This document shows positions 50,962 to 59,086 of a DNA stretch of 64,000 nt, piece by piece. Every line of letters starts with the position of its first letter. The stretch's first letter is position 1. This stretch comes from an uncultured Phascolarctobacterium sp. (GTDB taxonomy: Bacteria > Bacillota > Negativicutes > Acidaminococcales > Acidaminococcaceae). The stretch spans positions 1 through 64,000 of the forward strand of contig CANRJC010000001.1 of the NCBI GenBank assembly GCA_947630795.1, given 5' to 3'. The notes beneath the pieces were generated by a model, which saw only the letters and a list, made by a program, of their open reading frames with translations, had not been told where the DNA came from and made no database searches. The translations under genes were made by a program, and so were the position numbers.

Positions 50962-51966
50962 ATGATCTCGCATTGGAAAAAATTGACGGTCGCTGCTTTG
51001 GCAGTCACCATGGCAGCCGGCTTCACCCTGGGGTGCGGCGGCGGTGAGAAAAAGGAAGCTCCCAAAGCCGATAAGGCTCAGGTCGTGAAGATCAACTTTC
51101 CCACTGCCGGCGCCAGCGGCGCTCTTTATGCCGTAGGTGCTGCCATCACCAACAACTGGACCAAAAACGTGCCCGGCGTGCAGGCCAGCAGCCAGGCCAG
51201 CGCCGGCGGCATCGCCAACTTGGGCATGGTATCTACCAACGAGGCTCAAGTATCCATCGCCATCAGCAGCAACGTGCTGCAATGCCAGCAGGGCACTGCC
51301 AGCTTCAAAGACCATGCCTATAAGGACATCAAGGTCATCGCCGGCCTTTACATGAATCCCAATCAGGTAGTGGTCACCAATAAGAGCGGCATCAAAGATC
51401 TGGCCGGAGTGAAGGGCAAACATTTCGCCGTGGCCGCTGCCGGCTCCAGCGTTTACGAAGAATGCCAGAACCATTTCACCACCCTCGGCATGAAATTCCC
51501 CGAGGACATCAAGGCCGAGTTCATCGACTTCGGTCATGCTGCCGATATGCTGCAGAACGGCACCATCGACGGTGCTTGGATCATGAGCGGCGCCCCTGCC
51601 GCAGCCGTATCTCAGGCCCTCACCGCCAACTGCCGGCTGCTGCCCATCGACGATGCCACCTTGGCCGCTTTGCAGAAGAAGTACCCCTGGTACGCCCGCT
51701 TCACCATCCCCGCCAAAACTTATCCCAATCAGCCGGAGGCAGTGCCCACCAGCGCCATCAAGATGGTGATGTTCTGCCGTCACGATCTTACGGAAGACAC
51801 TGTTTACAAACTGACCAAATCTTTCTGGGAGCACATCGATGAATTGGGCAAAGCTCAGAAGAATCTGGCCGGCCTGAAGCCCGCCGATGCGGTAGTTGAT
51901 ATCGCCAACCTGCCTTTGCATCCCGGCGCAGCCAAATACTACAAAGAGATCGGCGTGATCAAATAA
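50962..51966 (+). CDS. TAXI family TRAP transporter substrate-binding protein, copy 2
   Basis: 334-residue lipoprotein with lipobox FTLGC (Cys about 25) and TAXI features: INFPTAGASGALYAVGAAITN, the pocket loop SSNVLQCQQGTA, and the C-terminal HPGAAKYYKEIGVIK shared with copy 1. GGAGAGGAAG precedes the ATG at 50962. Second gene of the permease-first unit. Confidence 0.92.
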   Translation: MISHWKKLTVAALAVTMAAGFTLGCGGGEKKEAPKADKAQVVKINFPTAGASGALYAVGAAITNNWTKNVPGVQASSQASAGGIANLGMVSTNEAQVSIAISSNVLQCQQGTASFKDHAYKDIKVIAGLYMNPNQVVVTNKSGIKDLAGVKGKHFAVAAAGSSVYEECQNHFTTLGMKFPEDIKAEFIDFGHAADMLQNGTIDGAWIMSGAPAAAVSQALTANCRLLPIDDATLAALQKKYPWYARFTIPAKTYPNQPEAVPTSAIKMVMFCRHDLTEDTVYKLTKSFWEHIDELGKAQKNLAGLKPADAVVDIANLPLHPGAAKYYKEIGVIK

Positions 51967-51985
51967 GAGCGTCGGCAAAAAAGTG

Positions 51986-52014
51986 TTGACAAAGAGCGGA
52001 AAACAGGGTACAAT
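51986..52014 (+). promoter_or_regulatory. promoter of tRNA-Ala
   Basis: TTGACA (51986-51991), 17-base spacer, TACAAT (52009-52014), 16 bases before the tRNA. Confidence 0.8.
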
Positions 52015-52029
52015 TACCCTATCTGCTAC

Positions 52030-52105
<76 letters not shown>

Positions 52106-52149
52106 AAAACGATCGGCCTGTTTCGCACGACGAAGCAGGCCGTTACTTT

Positions 52150-52380
52150 TTTGCGGGTCGCGCTCAAAGAAGCGAAGCAGTCGCCGCGAAAAGCAGGCAC
52201 ATAAGTATAAGAGGGCAAATATAAAAGCGTGAGCAGCCGCGGGCAGAGAGCAGGATAAAAATGTGAGCTGCCCCCGGCAGAGATAAATATAAATGCGGGA
52301 GCAGTTTAGAGACAGAAGCATGTACTGCCTGAGGCAAAAGTCAAGATGAAAAAGCGAGAGGGTCCGCCGCAAAAGGCAAC
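52150..52380. repeat. degenerate repeats, about 35-bp units
   Basis: Four or so units with GAGC(A/T)G..CCCGGCAGAG..ATAAATAT.AAATG: GCAGCCGCGGGCAGAG, GAGCTGCCCCCGGCAGAG, GGAGCAGTTTAGAGACAG and TACTGCCTGAGGCA. Small inverted repeats (GCTGCC/GGCAG) sit inside units. Confidence 0.5.
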
Positions 52381-52407
52381 AAAAAAGGCTCGCCCGGAGG
52401 GCGAGCC
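52379..52407 (-). terminator. terminator of the tRNA-Gln/tRNA-Glu unit
   Basis: Minus strand GGCTCGCCC / GGGCGAGCC, TCC loop, TTTTTTG. Confidence 0.9.
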
Positions 52408-52414
52408 GAATTTT

Positions 52415-52489
52415 TGGTAGCGCTAATGGGAATCGAACCCATGATTTCGCCTTGAGAGGGCGACGTCTTAGCCTCTTGACCATAGCGCC
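52415..52489 (-). tRNA. tRNA-Glu (anticodon CTC)
   Basis: 75-base cloverleaf on the minus strand with encoded CCA: acceptor GGCGCTA / TAGCGCT (1-72 pair is G-U), D arm with GGTCAAGAGGCTAAGAC, anticodon loop CTCTCAA giving CTC, T loop GTTCGATTC. Glu tRNAs start the same way. Confidence 0.93.
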
Positions 52490-52492
52490 GAA

Positions 52493-52566
52493 TGGCTCCG
52501 GGACTAGGACTCGAACCCAGACCGAATGATCCAGAGTCACTTGTGCTACCATTACACCATCCCGGA
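52493..52566 (-). tRNA. tRNA-Gln (anticodon CTG)
   Basis: 74-base cloverleaf on the minus strand: acceptor TCCGGGA / TCCCGGA (U1-A72, typical for Gln), G73 and encoded CCA; anticodon loop CTCTGGA gives CTG. It lies upstream of tRNA-Glu in one transcript. Confidence 0.92.
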
Positions 52567-52587
52567 GTTTGTTTCGCAACACTAAGA

Positions 52588-52616
52588 ATTATAACAGAGC
52601 AGAGCGGCTTTGACAA
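52588..52616 (-). promoter_or_regulatory. promoter of the tRNA-Gln/tRNA-Glu unit
   Basis: Minus strand TTGTCA (52611-52616), 17-base spacer, TATAAT (52588-52593). Confidence 0.8.
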
Positions 52617-52639
52617 GAGTTTTTCCAAAAAAAATCATG

Positions 52640-53000
52640 CAGCCCCGCCGCCGCTCTCTTTTTCGAAAAGCTCCGCAAAAGATCGCGGCGAAGAAACTCG
52701 TCCGCATCAGCAAAAGCAGCGATGAAAAGAGCGGCAGAAAAAGTTTTCTTCAAAGTCCGCCCAAAAGCAGAGAAGAGAGAGCCTGCGAGAAAAGTCGGCC
52801 TCGCTGTCTGCGCAAAAGCAGCGATGAAAAAATTTCGACTGAAAGTTTTCGCCGAAGTCCCGTTAAAAAGCAGCGGCGGAAAATTTTCATCGAAGTCTGC
52901 GCAAAAGCAGTAATGAAAGATCCCGTGAGAAAATTTTCGTCGAACTCTGGGCAAAAGCAGCGTCGGAAAATTTTTCGCAAGGAGCGGACGAAAGGACCGG
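52640..53000. repeat. tandem repeats with TCTGCGCAAAAGCAG core
   Basis: At least five units with the core GTCTGCGCAAAAGCAG (a CTGC/GCAG stem) followed by (C/T)(G/A)ATGAAA and TTTTCG.CGAA; cores lie near 52703, 52758, 52806, 52894 and 52945. The related word GTCTGCGCGAAAAAG occurs in the array at 4437-5075, which links the two loci. No gene. Confidence 0.7.
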
Positions 53001-53073
53001 GGCAAGATTTTCCCTGCTCAAAGCAGCTGCTTTGTGATAGAATAAAAAAGAACAGAGGAAAAGGAGCCGCTCT

Positions 53074-53880
53074 ATGCATCAATATCTTTTTTTTGTGGGA
53101 GACTTTCCCGTCCGCATGTACGGCCTCTGCCTGCTTTTGGCGATCTTTTCCGCCACAGGCGTAGGCTACTTTTTGCTGCGTCAAGACGGGCGCTTTTACG
53201 AACACACTTTGGACCTGGGCCTCTACGGCGGTTTTGCCGGCCTCATCGGCGCCCGCCTGTGGGATGTTTTCTTTTTCGATTGGGGTTACTACAGCCAACA
53301 TTTGGCGGAGATCCCCTTCGTGTGGCAGGGAGGCATGGCGGTGCAGGGGGGCCTGCTCTTGGGCTTCTTCGTCGATTATCTTTACTGCAAACGCCACGGT
53401 CTCGATTGGCTGGCCTTGGCCGACGTTGCCTGCCCGGCCATGGTGCTGGGGCAGGCCATAGGGCGCATGGCCAATCTCTTGAACGGCGATGCCTTCGGCG
53501 CGCCCACCGGCGGGGCCTTCGGCCTGCTCTATCCGGAAGGGACCCTGGCCCACGCCACCTACGGCAACGCGCCCCTGTGGCCGGCGGAAGTGTGGGAGGG
53601 GCAGCTGGACGTGGTCATCTTCGCGCTGCTTTTGCTCTTTCGGGCCACCATGCACGCCAAAGGGCAGGCAGTGTGCCTTTATGTGATGCTCTATTCGACA
53701 GTGCGTTTCTTTTTGGAATTTTTGCGGGGCGATTACGCCGAACCCTATTTGGGCAGCCTCACCTCGGCTCAGACCACCAGCCTCTTCCTCTTTATCTTCG
53801 GCCTCGCCTGTTTCCTGCTGTGCGCATGGCGGGGGCACAAAGGCTACAGTGAGCCCACCAATGCGGGCCGCAAGCTTTGA
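53074..53880 (+). CDS. lgt: prolipoprotein diacylglyceryl transferase
   Basis: Inner-membrane enzyme that adds diacylglycerol to the lipobox cysteine of lipoproteins, used by the three TRAP binding proteins here. The 268-residue protein has about seven helices and the family motifs GARLWDVFFFDW, FVWQGGMAVQGGLLLG and GQAIGRMANLLNGDAFG (the Lgt signature, with Asn and Arg). AAAGGAG lies 8 bases before the ATG at 53074. A palindrome AAAGCAGCTGCTTT at 53021-53034 precedes it. Confidence 0.94.
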   Translation: MHQYLFFVGDFPVRMYGLCLLLAIFSATGVGYFLLRQDGRFYEHTLDLGLYGGFAGLIGARLWDVFFFDWGYYSQHLAEIPFVWQGGMAVQGGLLLGFFVDYLYCKRHGLDWLALADVACPAMVLGQAIGRMANLLNGDAFGAPTGGAFGLLYPEGTLAHATYGNAPLWPAEVWEGQLDVVIFALLLLFRATMHAKGQAVCLYVMLYSTVRFFLEFLRGDYAEPYLGSLTSAQTTSLFLFIFGLACFLLCAWRGHKGYSEPTNAGRKL

Positions 53881-53904
53881 TCTTCACAAAAAAATCACAA
53901 AAAA

Positions 53905-53947
53905 GTTTTTGTATTTTGTATACAAAATACAAAAACGGTGTTATAAT
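53905..53947 (+). promoter_or_regulatory. perfect 32-bp palindrome at the promoter of the small peptide unit
   Basis: GTTTTTGTATTTTGTA and its exact complement (53905-53936) are followed 5 bases on by TATAAT (53942-53947). The palindrome covers the -35 area, where the best box is only TATACA (53919-53924). The core TTTTGTATACAAAA is the type bound by GntR-like regulators; strong repression is the likely effect. Confidence 0.75.
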
Positions 53948-54033
53948 GTAATCGATGCAAGGGAAAGAGACCCGAACATCCACTGAACCGCGACCAAGGG
54001 CCACGGTCGATAGAGATCGGAGGTGTAGGTAAC

Positions 54034-54102
54034 ATGTTTACTGCCACGGGTGCTGCACTGTTCTTACTGACTGCCGTCGTAGTTATGTGCGTATTGGAGT
54101 AA
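54034..54102 (+). CDS. 22-residue hydrophobic peptide
   Basis: MFTATGAALFLLTAVVVMCVLE: one short membrane helix with a Cys near the end. GGAGGTGTAGGTAAC precedes ATG 54034, with the same leader word as the start of the fakA gene (GGTGTAGGTATT). Transcript limits fit it: a palindrome-covered promoter at 53905-53947 and a terminator at 54186-54212, and nothing else in between. Unknown; it could be a regulatory or toxin-like membrane peptide, or a leader peptide. Confidence 0.6.
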   Translation: MFTATGAALFLLTAVVVMCVLE

Positions 54103-54185
54103 GACCTTTCGACAAAAAAGAAGACGGGACGGAAAGCGAGTTCGACACCGGCCGCTCCTCTCCCCAGCCTTCGATAGTTTCGCAA

Positions 54186-54212
54186 AAACCTCGGCTCGTC
54201 CGAGGTTTTTTT
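54186..54212 (+). terminator. terminator of the small peptide unit
   Basis: AAACCTCGG / CCGAGGTTT with CTCGT loop, then TTTT. Confidence 0.85.
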
Positions 54213-54229
54213 ATGAGCAAAAACGCCGC

Positions 54230-54560
54230 CTGCGAAAGCTCGCGGGAAGTTCGGGGGCAGCACACAAAAAGAAAAGCTCGACAAAGAAGCTCATTCGGCA
54301 AAAAGCTCGGCATAAAAACGCCGGGTCTTTTGTTTTTTAGGGAGCTGCTCGAGCAGATGAGCAAAGGTCGCCGCTCTTTCGGAAAAAGCGTGCGATCTGA
54401 AGCAGCGGGAGAAGAAGTGTTGCCTTTTTCAAAAAAGCGCGAAGATTTTTTTGCGTAAGCTCGGCAGCTCTTCGCTTTTCGAAAAAAACAGCGGCTCCGT
54501 CTCTTTGCAGCGAGAGAAAAAAGCGCAGTTCGCGAGAGCCGAGGCAAAATTAAATGAGCG
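54230..54560. repeat. degenerate AAAGCTCG-type repeats
   Basis: Words such as GAAAAGCTCGACAAAGAAGCTC, GGCAAAAAGCTCGGCATAAAA and GCTCGGCAGCTCTTCGC recur. They resemble the 35-bp units at 38685-38964 (AAAAAGCTCGGGACAAAA). No gene seen. Confidence 0.5.
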
Positions 54561-54620
54561 TTTAATTGAAAGTGCGGATCGAATATAGAAATAAAAAGTG
54601 AAATGTGGTAAAATAATTTA

Positions 54621-54652
54621 TACAATGGAATAGGTATGTGTTCATACCTATT
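54621..54652 (+). promoter_or_regulatory. -10 box with 24-base operator palindrome before the fatty-acid kinase genes
   Basis: TACAAT (54621-54626) is followed by AATAGGTATG-TGTT-CATACCTATT (54629-54652), a perfect 10-bp dyad covering the likely transcription start, five bases before the GGAGG of the first gene. Confidence 0.6.
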
Positions 54653-54669
54653 TGCTTTGGAGGCAAAAA

Positions 54670-55533
54670 ATGCTGGAAAAGGTACATATAATTTTGGACA
54701 GCGTCTCCTCTGTTTTGGGCAGCGCCCTGGAGAAGGAGCCCCGCATCCACGTCATGAAGCTTTTGGTCTCTCACGGCGATCTGGAGTGGAAGGACGGCGA
54801 CAAACCCCTGGAATTCATGCTGGACCTGGTGGAAAAAAGCGGCGTTCTGCCCAAGACCAGCCAGCCTTCTTTAGGCGAGATGACCGAGCTTTTCACCAAG
54901 CTGACCGAGGAAGGCATCAAACTTTTGGTGATGACCATGGACAGCGCTTTGAGCGGCACCTATCAAACTGCCTGCCGGGTGGCGGCGCAGGTGATGGGAG
55001 AAGTGAAAGGCGCCGACATTCGGGTGGTGGACACCAAGACCGCCGCCACTCCCATCGTGGTGATGGCGGAAAAAGTGCTGGCGGCTTTGGACGCCGGGGC
55101 AAAGCTGGACGAGGCGGAGGAGCTGGCCAAAGATCTGGTGGCCCGCACCGACACCTATTTCACCATCAGTTCTTTGGAATTTCTGCAAAAGGGCGGCCGC
55201 ATCGGCAAGGCCAGCGCTTTGATCGGCAGCATTTTGGGCATCAGGCCCATCCTGCATCTGGATAATGAAGACGGGGGCGTGCGGCCCTACGACAAATGCC
55301 GCACCCAGAAGAAAGTGCTGCAGCGGATGATAGAGTGCGGCGCTCAGCATGCGCCTTTGGAGTTCATCTGCGTTGCTTATGCCACATTGGCAGAGGATGC
55401 CAAAGTCATCAGAGACGGACTGGCTCAACTCTTCCCCACGGTGCCGATCTATTTCGGCCCCATCACCACTTCGGTGCTGGATGCTCACTTAGGACCCAGC
55501 GTCATGGGCGTGTGGGCGACCCGTAAGGCCTAA
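54670..55533 (+). CDS. fakB: DegV family fatty-acid-binding protein (FakB-like)
   Basis: DegV/FakB proteins hold a fatty acid while FakA phosphorylates it, feeding host or recycled fatty acids to PlsY. The 287-residue protein has the DegV layout: IILDSVSSVLG at the start, TSQPSLGEMTELFTKL, the fatty-acid-contact motif TMDSALSGTYQTA and SLEFLQKGGRIGKASALIGSILGIRPIL. I start at ATG 54670, after TTTGGAGGC; TTG 54652 is in frame but lies in the operator. fakA follows at once. Confidence 0.9.
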   Translation: MLEKVHIILDSVSSVLGSALEKEPRIHVMKLLVSHGDLEWKDGDKPLEFMLDLVEKSGVLPKTSQPSLGEMTELFTKLTEEGIKLLVMTMDSALSGTYQTACRVAAQVMGEVKGADIRVVDTKTAATPIVVMAEKVLAALDAGAKLDEAEELAKDLVARTDTYFTISSLEFLQKGGRIGKASALIGSILGIRPILHLDNEDGGVRPYDKCRTQKKVLQRMIECGAQHAPLEFICVAYATLAEDAKVIRDGLAQLFPTVPIYFGPITTSVLDAHLGPSVMGVWATRKA

Positions 55534-55557
55534 ACTACGAAGAAGGGTGTAGGTATT

Positions 55558-57177
55558 ATGGCAGACAGGCATTATGTGACCGGCAAACAGGTCAAAGACA
55601 TGCTTTTGGGAGCTTATCACAGCTTCGAAAAAAATTACCAGCTGATCAACGATCTGAATGTCTTTCCGGTGCCCGACGGGGATACCGGCTCCAATATGAT
55701 GCACACCATGGCCTCGGTGGCCAAGGAGATCAGCCTTTTGAGCGACGATGCCACCGCCGGCGAAGTGGGCACGGCGGCAGCCCGCAGCGCCATCATGGGG
55801 GCGAGAGGAAATTCCGGCGTCATCCTTTCTCAACTGCTGCGGGGCATAGGCAAGGGCCTGGCCGGCAAGGACACCCTCAGCAACACGGAGATCGGCAAAG
55901 CCTTCCAGTTCGGCATCCTCTACGCTTACCGCAGCGTGTCCAAACCGGTGGAGGGCACCATCCTCAGCGTGGCCCGGGGCATGGCCAAGGGAGCCTATAA
56001 GGCAGTGCGCTCCAGTATGGATCTGGCTCTCATTTTGCAGGAAGCCATCGATATCGGCAAAGTCGAATTGGCCGACACTCCCAATAAATTGGCGGCTCTC
56101 AGAGAGGCCGGCGTGGTAGATGCGGGGGGCCAAGGTCTCATCGTTTTCTTCGAAGGCTGCTTGGCCGGGCTGCGGGGAGTCGATTGTCAGAAATTGGAAG
56201 TGCAGGCGAAGCCCGATCTTAGCAAGGCAGCCAATGTGGAGCCTTTGGACTTGGAATATCCCTATTGCACCGAATTCATCGTGAAGGGAGCCGACGTCGA
56301 TAAAAAGACGGTGAGCGAGGCCTTGCAGGGCCTGGGCAACAGCATGATCGTGGCGGTGGTGGACGACATCGTGAAGGTGCACATCCACACCAAGCACCCG
56401 GGGGACGCTCTCAATAAGGCCCAGGAGTGGGGCACTCTCCACGACGTTAAAGTAGAAAACATGGAGGATCAGCACCAAAACCGCCTCTTCAGCCCCGAAG
56501 AGCACGCCGCTCAGCCTAAAGTGCGCCAAGGGGTAGGGGTGGTGACGGTGGCGGCAGGCGACGGCATCGCCAAAGTGATGCACGAACTGGGAGCCGCGGC
56601 CATCATCAGCGGCGGCCAAAGCATGAACCCGCCGGTGGAAGCTTTCTTCAACGCGGTGGAAGAAGGCGACTGCGAGCATTACATCATCCTGCCCAACAAC
56701 AAGAACATCATCCTGGCGGCAGAGCAGCTGCGGAAATTGCTGGGCGCTTCCCGAGTAGCCTATGTGCCCACCAACAATTTGGCTCAGGGGCTGGCAGCTC
56801 TCTTGCGCTACGACGGCAGCCGCAACTTCGAAGAGAACCTGGCTCTCATGACCCGAGCAGCCAAGGAAGCCGAAGGCGCTTCCGTCACCCAAGCTGTGAG
56901 GGACAGCGTAGTGGACGGCCTGAAGGTGGATAAAGGCGATTATTTGGGCCTCTTGAACGAGCGGCTGCTGTGCAAGGGCAGCAGCATCGAAGACGTGCTG
57001 GACAAACTTTTGGCCAAGGGCGATTACGAATTGATCTCTCTCTATTACGGCAGCCAGCTCTCAAAAGAGGAAGCCGAGAAGTTGGCGGAGCGTTTGCGGC
57101 AGCAGGACCCGGATCGGGAAGTGGAGCTTTTCTACGGAGGGCAGCCTCTTTATCCTCTCCTTTTGGCCATGGAATAA
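55558..57177 (+). CDS. fakA: fatty-acid kinase subunit A (DAK2/DegV kinase)
   Basis: The ATP-using partner of FakB. The 539-residue protein has an N-terminal DhaL-like kinase domain with the Mg-ATP motif NVFPVPDGDTGSNMMHTM (Asp40, Asp42) and RGNSGVILSQLLRG, a middle domain, and a C-terminal half (SGGQSMNPPVEAFFNAVEE) with the EDD-like fold. It starts 24 bases after the FakB stop. Often called a DAK2-domain protein. Confidence 0.93.
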   Translation: MADRHYVTGKQVKDMLLGAYHSFEKNYQLINDLNVFPVPDGDTGSNMMHTMASVAKEISLLSDDATAGEVGTAAARSAIMGARGNSGVILSQLLRGIGKGLAGKDTLSNTEIGKAFQFGILYAYRSVSKPVEGTILSVARGMAKGAYKAVRSSMDLALILQEAIDIGKVELADTPNKLAALREAGVVDAGGQGLIVFFEGCLAGLRGVDCQKLEVQAKPDLSKAANVEPLDLEYPYCTEFIVKGADVDKKTVSEALQGLGNSMIVAVVDDIVKVHIHTKHPGDALNKAQEWGTLHDVKVENMEDQHQNRLFSPEEHAAQPKVRQGVGVVTVAAGDGIAKVMHELGAAAIISGGQSMNPPVEAFFNAVEEGDCEHYIILPNNKNIILAAEQLRKLLGASRVAYVPTNNLAQGLAALLRYDGSRNFEENLALMTRAAKEAEGASVTQAVRDSVVDGLKVDKGDYLGLLNERLLCKGSSIEDVLDKLLAKGDYELISLYYGSQLSKEEAEKLAERLRQQDPDREVELFYGGQPLYPLLLAME

Positions 57178-57211
57178 ATAAAGAAAAAAATCGAGCGCTT
57201 CAGTCGCGGCT

Positions 57212-57470
57212 CTTTGACAAAAAGGCAGGACCTTTTCTCGAAAAGCCGCGACTTTTTCTATGGGCCCTTTTTAAAAAGCCGCAACATTCAAAGCACAGCT
57301 CTTTCTCAAAAAGCCGCAACATTCAAGGCACAGCTCTTTCTCAAAAAGCCGCAGCATTTTTGCCTCGGCTCTTTTGCGAAAGACCGATATGTTTTCGGCA
57401 AAGCTCTTTTTCGAAAAGCCGAAATGTTTTCGTCTCGACCTTCCGAGAAAAAGTTGAGGATCTTTTGCGG
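57212..57470. repeat. tandem repeats, about 35-bp period
   Basis: Units with AAAAAGCCGCAACATTCAAAG then CACAGCTCTTTCTC recur. Core starts AGCCG at 57244, 57277, 57312, 57347, about 57381 and 57417 are 33-36 bases apart. The unit is similar in order to the array at 38685-38964 (ATTTT-GCAAAAAG-CTCG). No gene. Confidence 0.75.
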
Positions 57471-57488
57471 CGTCCTTAAAAAATATCC

Positions 57489-57517
57489 TTGACAAAAAAA
57501 TCGCCAGCCGTTAGAAT
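57489..57517 (+). promoter_or_regulatory. promoter of tRNA-Gly
   Basis: TTGACA (57489-57494), 17-base spacer, TAGAAT (57512-57517). Confidence 0.78.
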
Positions 57518-57534
57518 AATCAGTGTCACGAGAT

Positions 57535-57609
57535 GCGGAAGTAGCTCAGTGGTAGAGCACCACCTTGCCAAGGTGGGGGTCGCGAGTTCGAGCCTCGTTT
57601 TCCGCTCCA
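57535..57609 (+). tRNA. tRNA-Gly (anticodon GCC)
   Basis: 75-base cloverleaf with encoded CCA: acceptor GCGGAAG / TTTCCGC, U73 as in Gly tRNAs, anticodon loop TTGCCAA (GCC). Confidence 0.95.
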
Positions 57610-57618
57610 GAAAATTTT

Positions 57619-57648
57619 GCCCGGCAGTTTTGCGCTGTCGGGCTTTTG
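57619..57648 (+). terminator. terminator after tRNA-Gly
   Basis: GCCCGGCAG / CTGTCGGGC stem, 7-base loop, TTTT. Confidence 0.8.
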
Positions 57649-57651
57649 CTA

Positions 57652-57680
57652 TTGTCAAGACGGATTCTTTATGATATGAT
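57652..57680 (+). promoter_or_regulatory. promoter of tig-clpP-clpX-lon
   Basis: TTGTCA (57652-57657), 17-base spacer, TATGAT (57675-57680). No CIRCE or CtsR-type repeat is seen near it. Confidence 0.72.
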
Positions 57681-57771
57681 TTTATGAGCGATTGCGCTGA
57701 CAACAGCCGTAACGCTTTTGCCCAAAGTCCATGTTACATTAAAAAGATAAATTCAAGGGAGGATCTCACCG

Positions 57772-59055
57772 ATGAATGTCAGCCTGGAGAGAGTAGAAAA
57801 CGAAGCGACACTAACTATCACCGCTCCCGCCGCCGTGGTGGCGGACGGTTTCAGAAAAGCTGTGGCCCGGATCGCGGACAACGCCAAGATCCCCGGCTTC
57901 CGCAAAGGCAAAGCACCCCGCAACATCATCGAGATGCGCTTCGGCAAAGCAGCAGTGAAGCAGGAAGCTTTCGAACTGGTCATCAACAAACTGTACGGCG
58001 AAGCCTTGGAGCAGGAGAAATTGACGCCGGTGGACGAGCCTAAACTGGAGAGCTCTGTGTTCGAAGAGGGGCAGGACTGCAGTTTGGTGATCAAAGTGAC
58101 CGTGCGGCCCGAGCCGGTGCTGGGCCAATATAAAGGCCTGCACGCAGATAAAGAAGAGATCGTCATCACCGATGAGCAGGTAGAAGCTCAGGTGGAAGAA
58201 TTGCGCAACCGGGGCGCCAAGATGGAAGTGGCGGAAGAAGGCCACGTCATCGCCAAAGGCGACTTCGCCATCATCGACTTTGCCGGCACCGTCGACGGGG
58301 AAGCTTTCAGCGGCGGCGAAGGCAAGGGCTATCCTTTGGAAGTGGGCTCCGACTCTTTCATTCCCGGTTTCGAGGATCAATTGGTGGGCCGCAGCAAAGG
58401 GGACGCAGTGGATGTGGACGTCACCTTCCCCGAAGATTACCATGTGAAGGAACTGGCAGGCAAGCGGGCCGTCTTCAAAGTGAACGTGCAGGACGTGAAA
58501 AAGAAGATCCTGCCGGAGCTCACCGACGAATATGTGGCCGCCAACAGCCCGGCCAAGACCGTAGAGGAGCTGCGGAGCACCTATAAAGAAAGGATGCAGA
58601 AAGCCGCCGATGCCCAGACCAAGGCCGCTTACGAGCGCGAATTGATCGATATGGCAGTGAAGAACGCCACCTTCACCGTACCGCCGGCGATGATCGAGCA
58701 GCGCATCGACCAGATGGTGGATGAGCTGCGCCTGAGCTTGGAGAGCCGCAAGATGACCATGGAGATGTACAAGCAGTACACCGGCATGGATGACGCCGCC
58801 ATCAGAGAGAACCAGCGCCCCGGCGCCGAGGAGAACGTGAAGACCGACTTGGTGCTGGATGCCATCGCCGAAGCGGAAAAGATCCAAGTGGCTATGGCCG
58901 ATGTGGATGCCGAGATCGGCGCGATCTCCGGCCAACACGGCGCCGATCCCGAAGAAGTGAAGAAGATCATTCGGGACAACGGCACCTTCGGTCTGCTTTT
59001 GGCCAACATCCGCCGCCGCAAGGCCGCCCGTTTGGTGATCGACAGCGCCGAATAA
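57772..59055 (+). CDS. tig: trigger factor
   Basis: Ribosome-bound chaperone with peptidyl-prolyl isomerase activity. The 427-residue product has the ribosome docking motif [17 protein letters not shown] (about residues 42-58), an FKBP-type domain (about 150-240; [17 protein letters not shown]) and the C-terminal chaperone arms. GGGAGGATCTCACC precedes the ATG at 57772. First gene of the protein-quality operon. Confidence 0.96.
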   Translation: MNVSLERVENEATLTITAPAAVVADGFRKAVARIADNAKIPGFRKGKAPRNIIEMRFGKAAVKQEAFELVINKLYGEALEQEKLTPVDEPKLESSVFEEGQDCSLVIKVTVRPEPVLGQYKGLHADKEEIVITDEQVEAQVEELRNRGAKMEVAEEGHVIAKGDFAIIDFAGTVDGEAFSGGEGKGYPLEVGSDSFIPGFEDQLVGRSKGDAVDVDVTFPEDYHVKELAGKRAVFKVNVQDVKKKILPELTDEYVAANSPAKTVEELRSTYKERMQKAADAQTKAAYERELIDMAVKNATFTVPPAMIEQRIDQMVDELRLSLESRKMTMEMYKQYTGMDDAAIRENQRPGAEENVKTDLVLDAIAEAEKIQVAMADVDAEIGAISGQHGADPEEVKKIIRDNGTFGLLLANIRRRKAARLVIDSAE

Positions 59056-59086
59056 AGTTTACCGCGACACAAGAGGAAGCGACACT

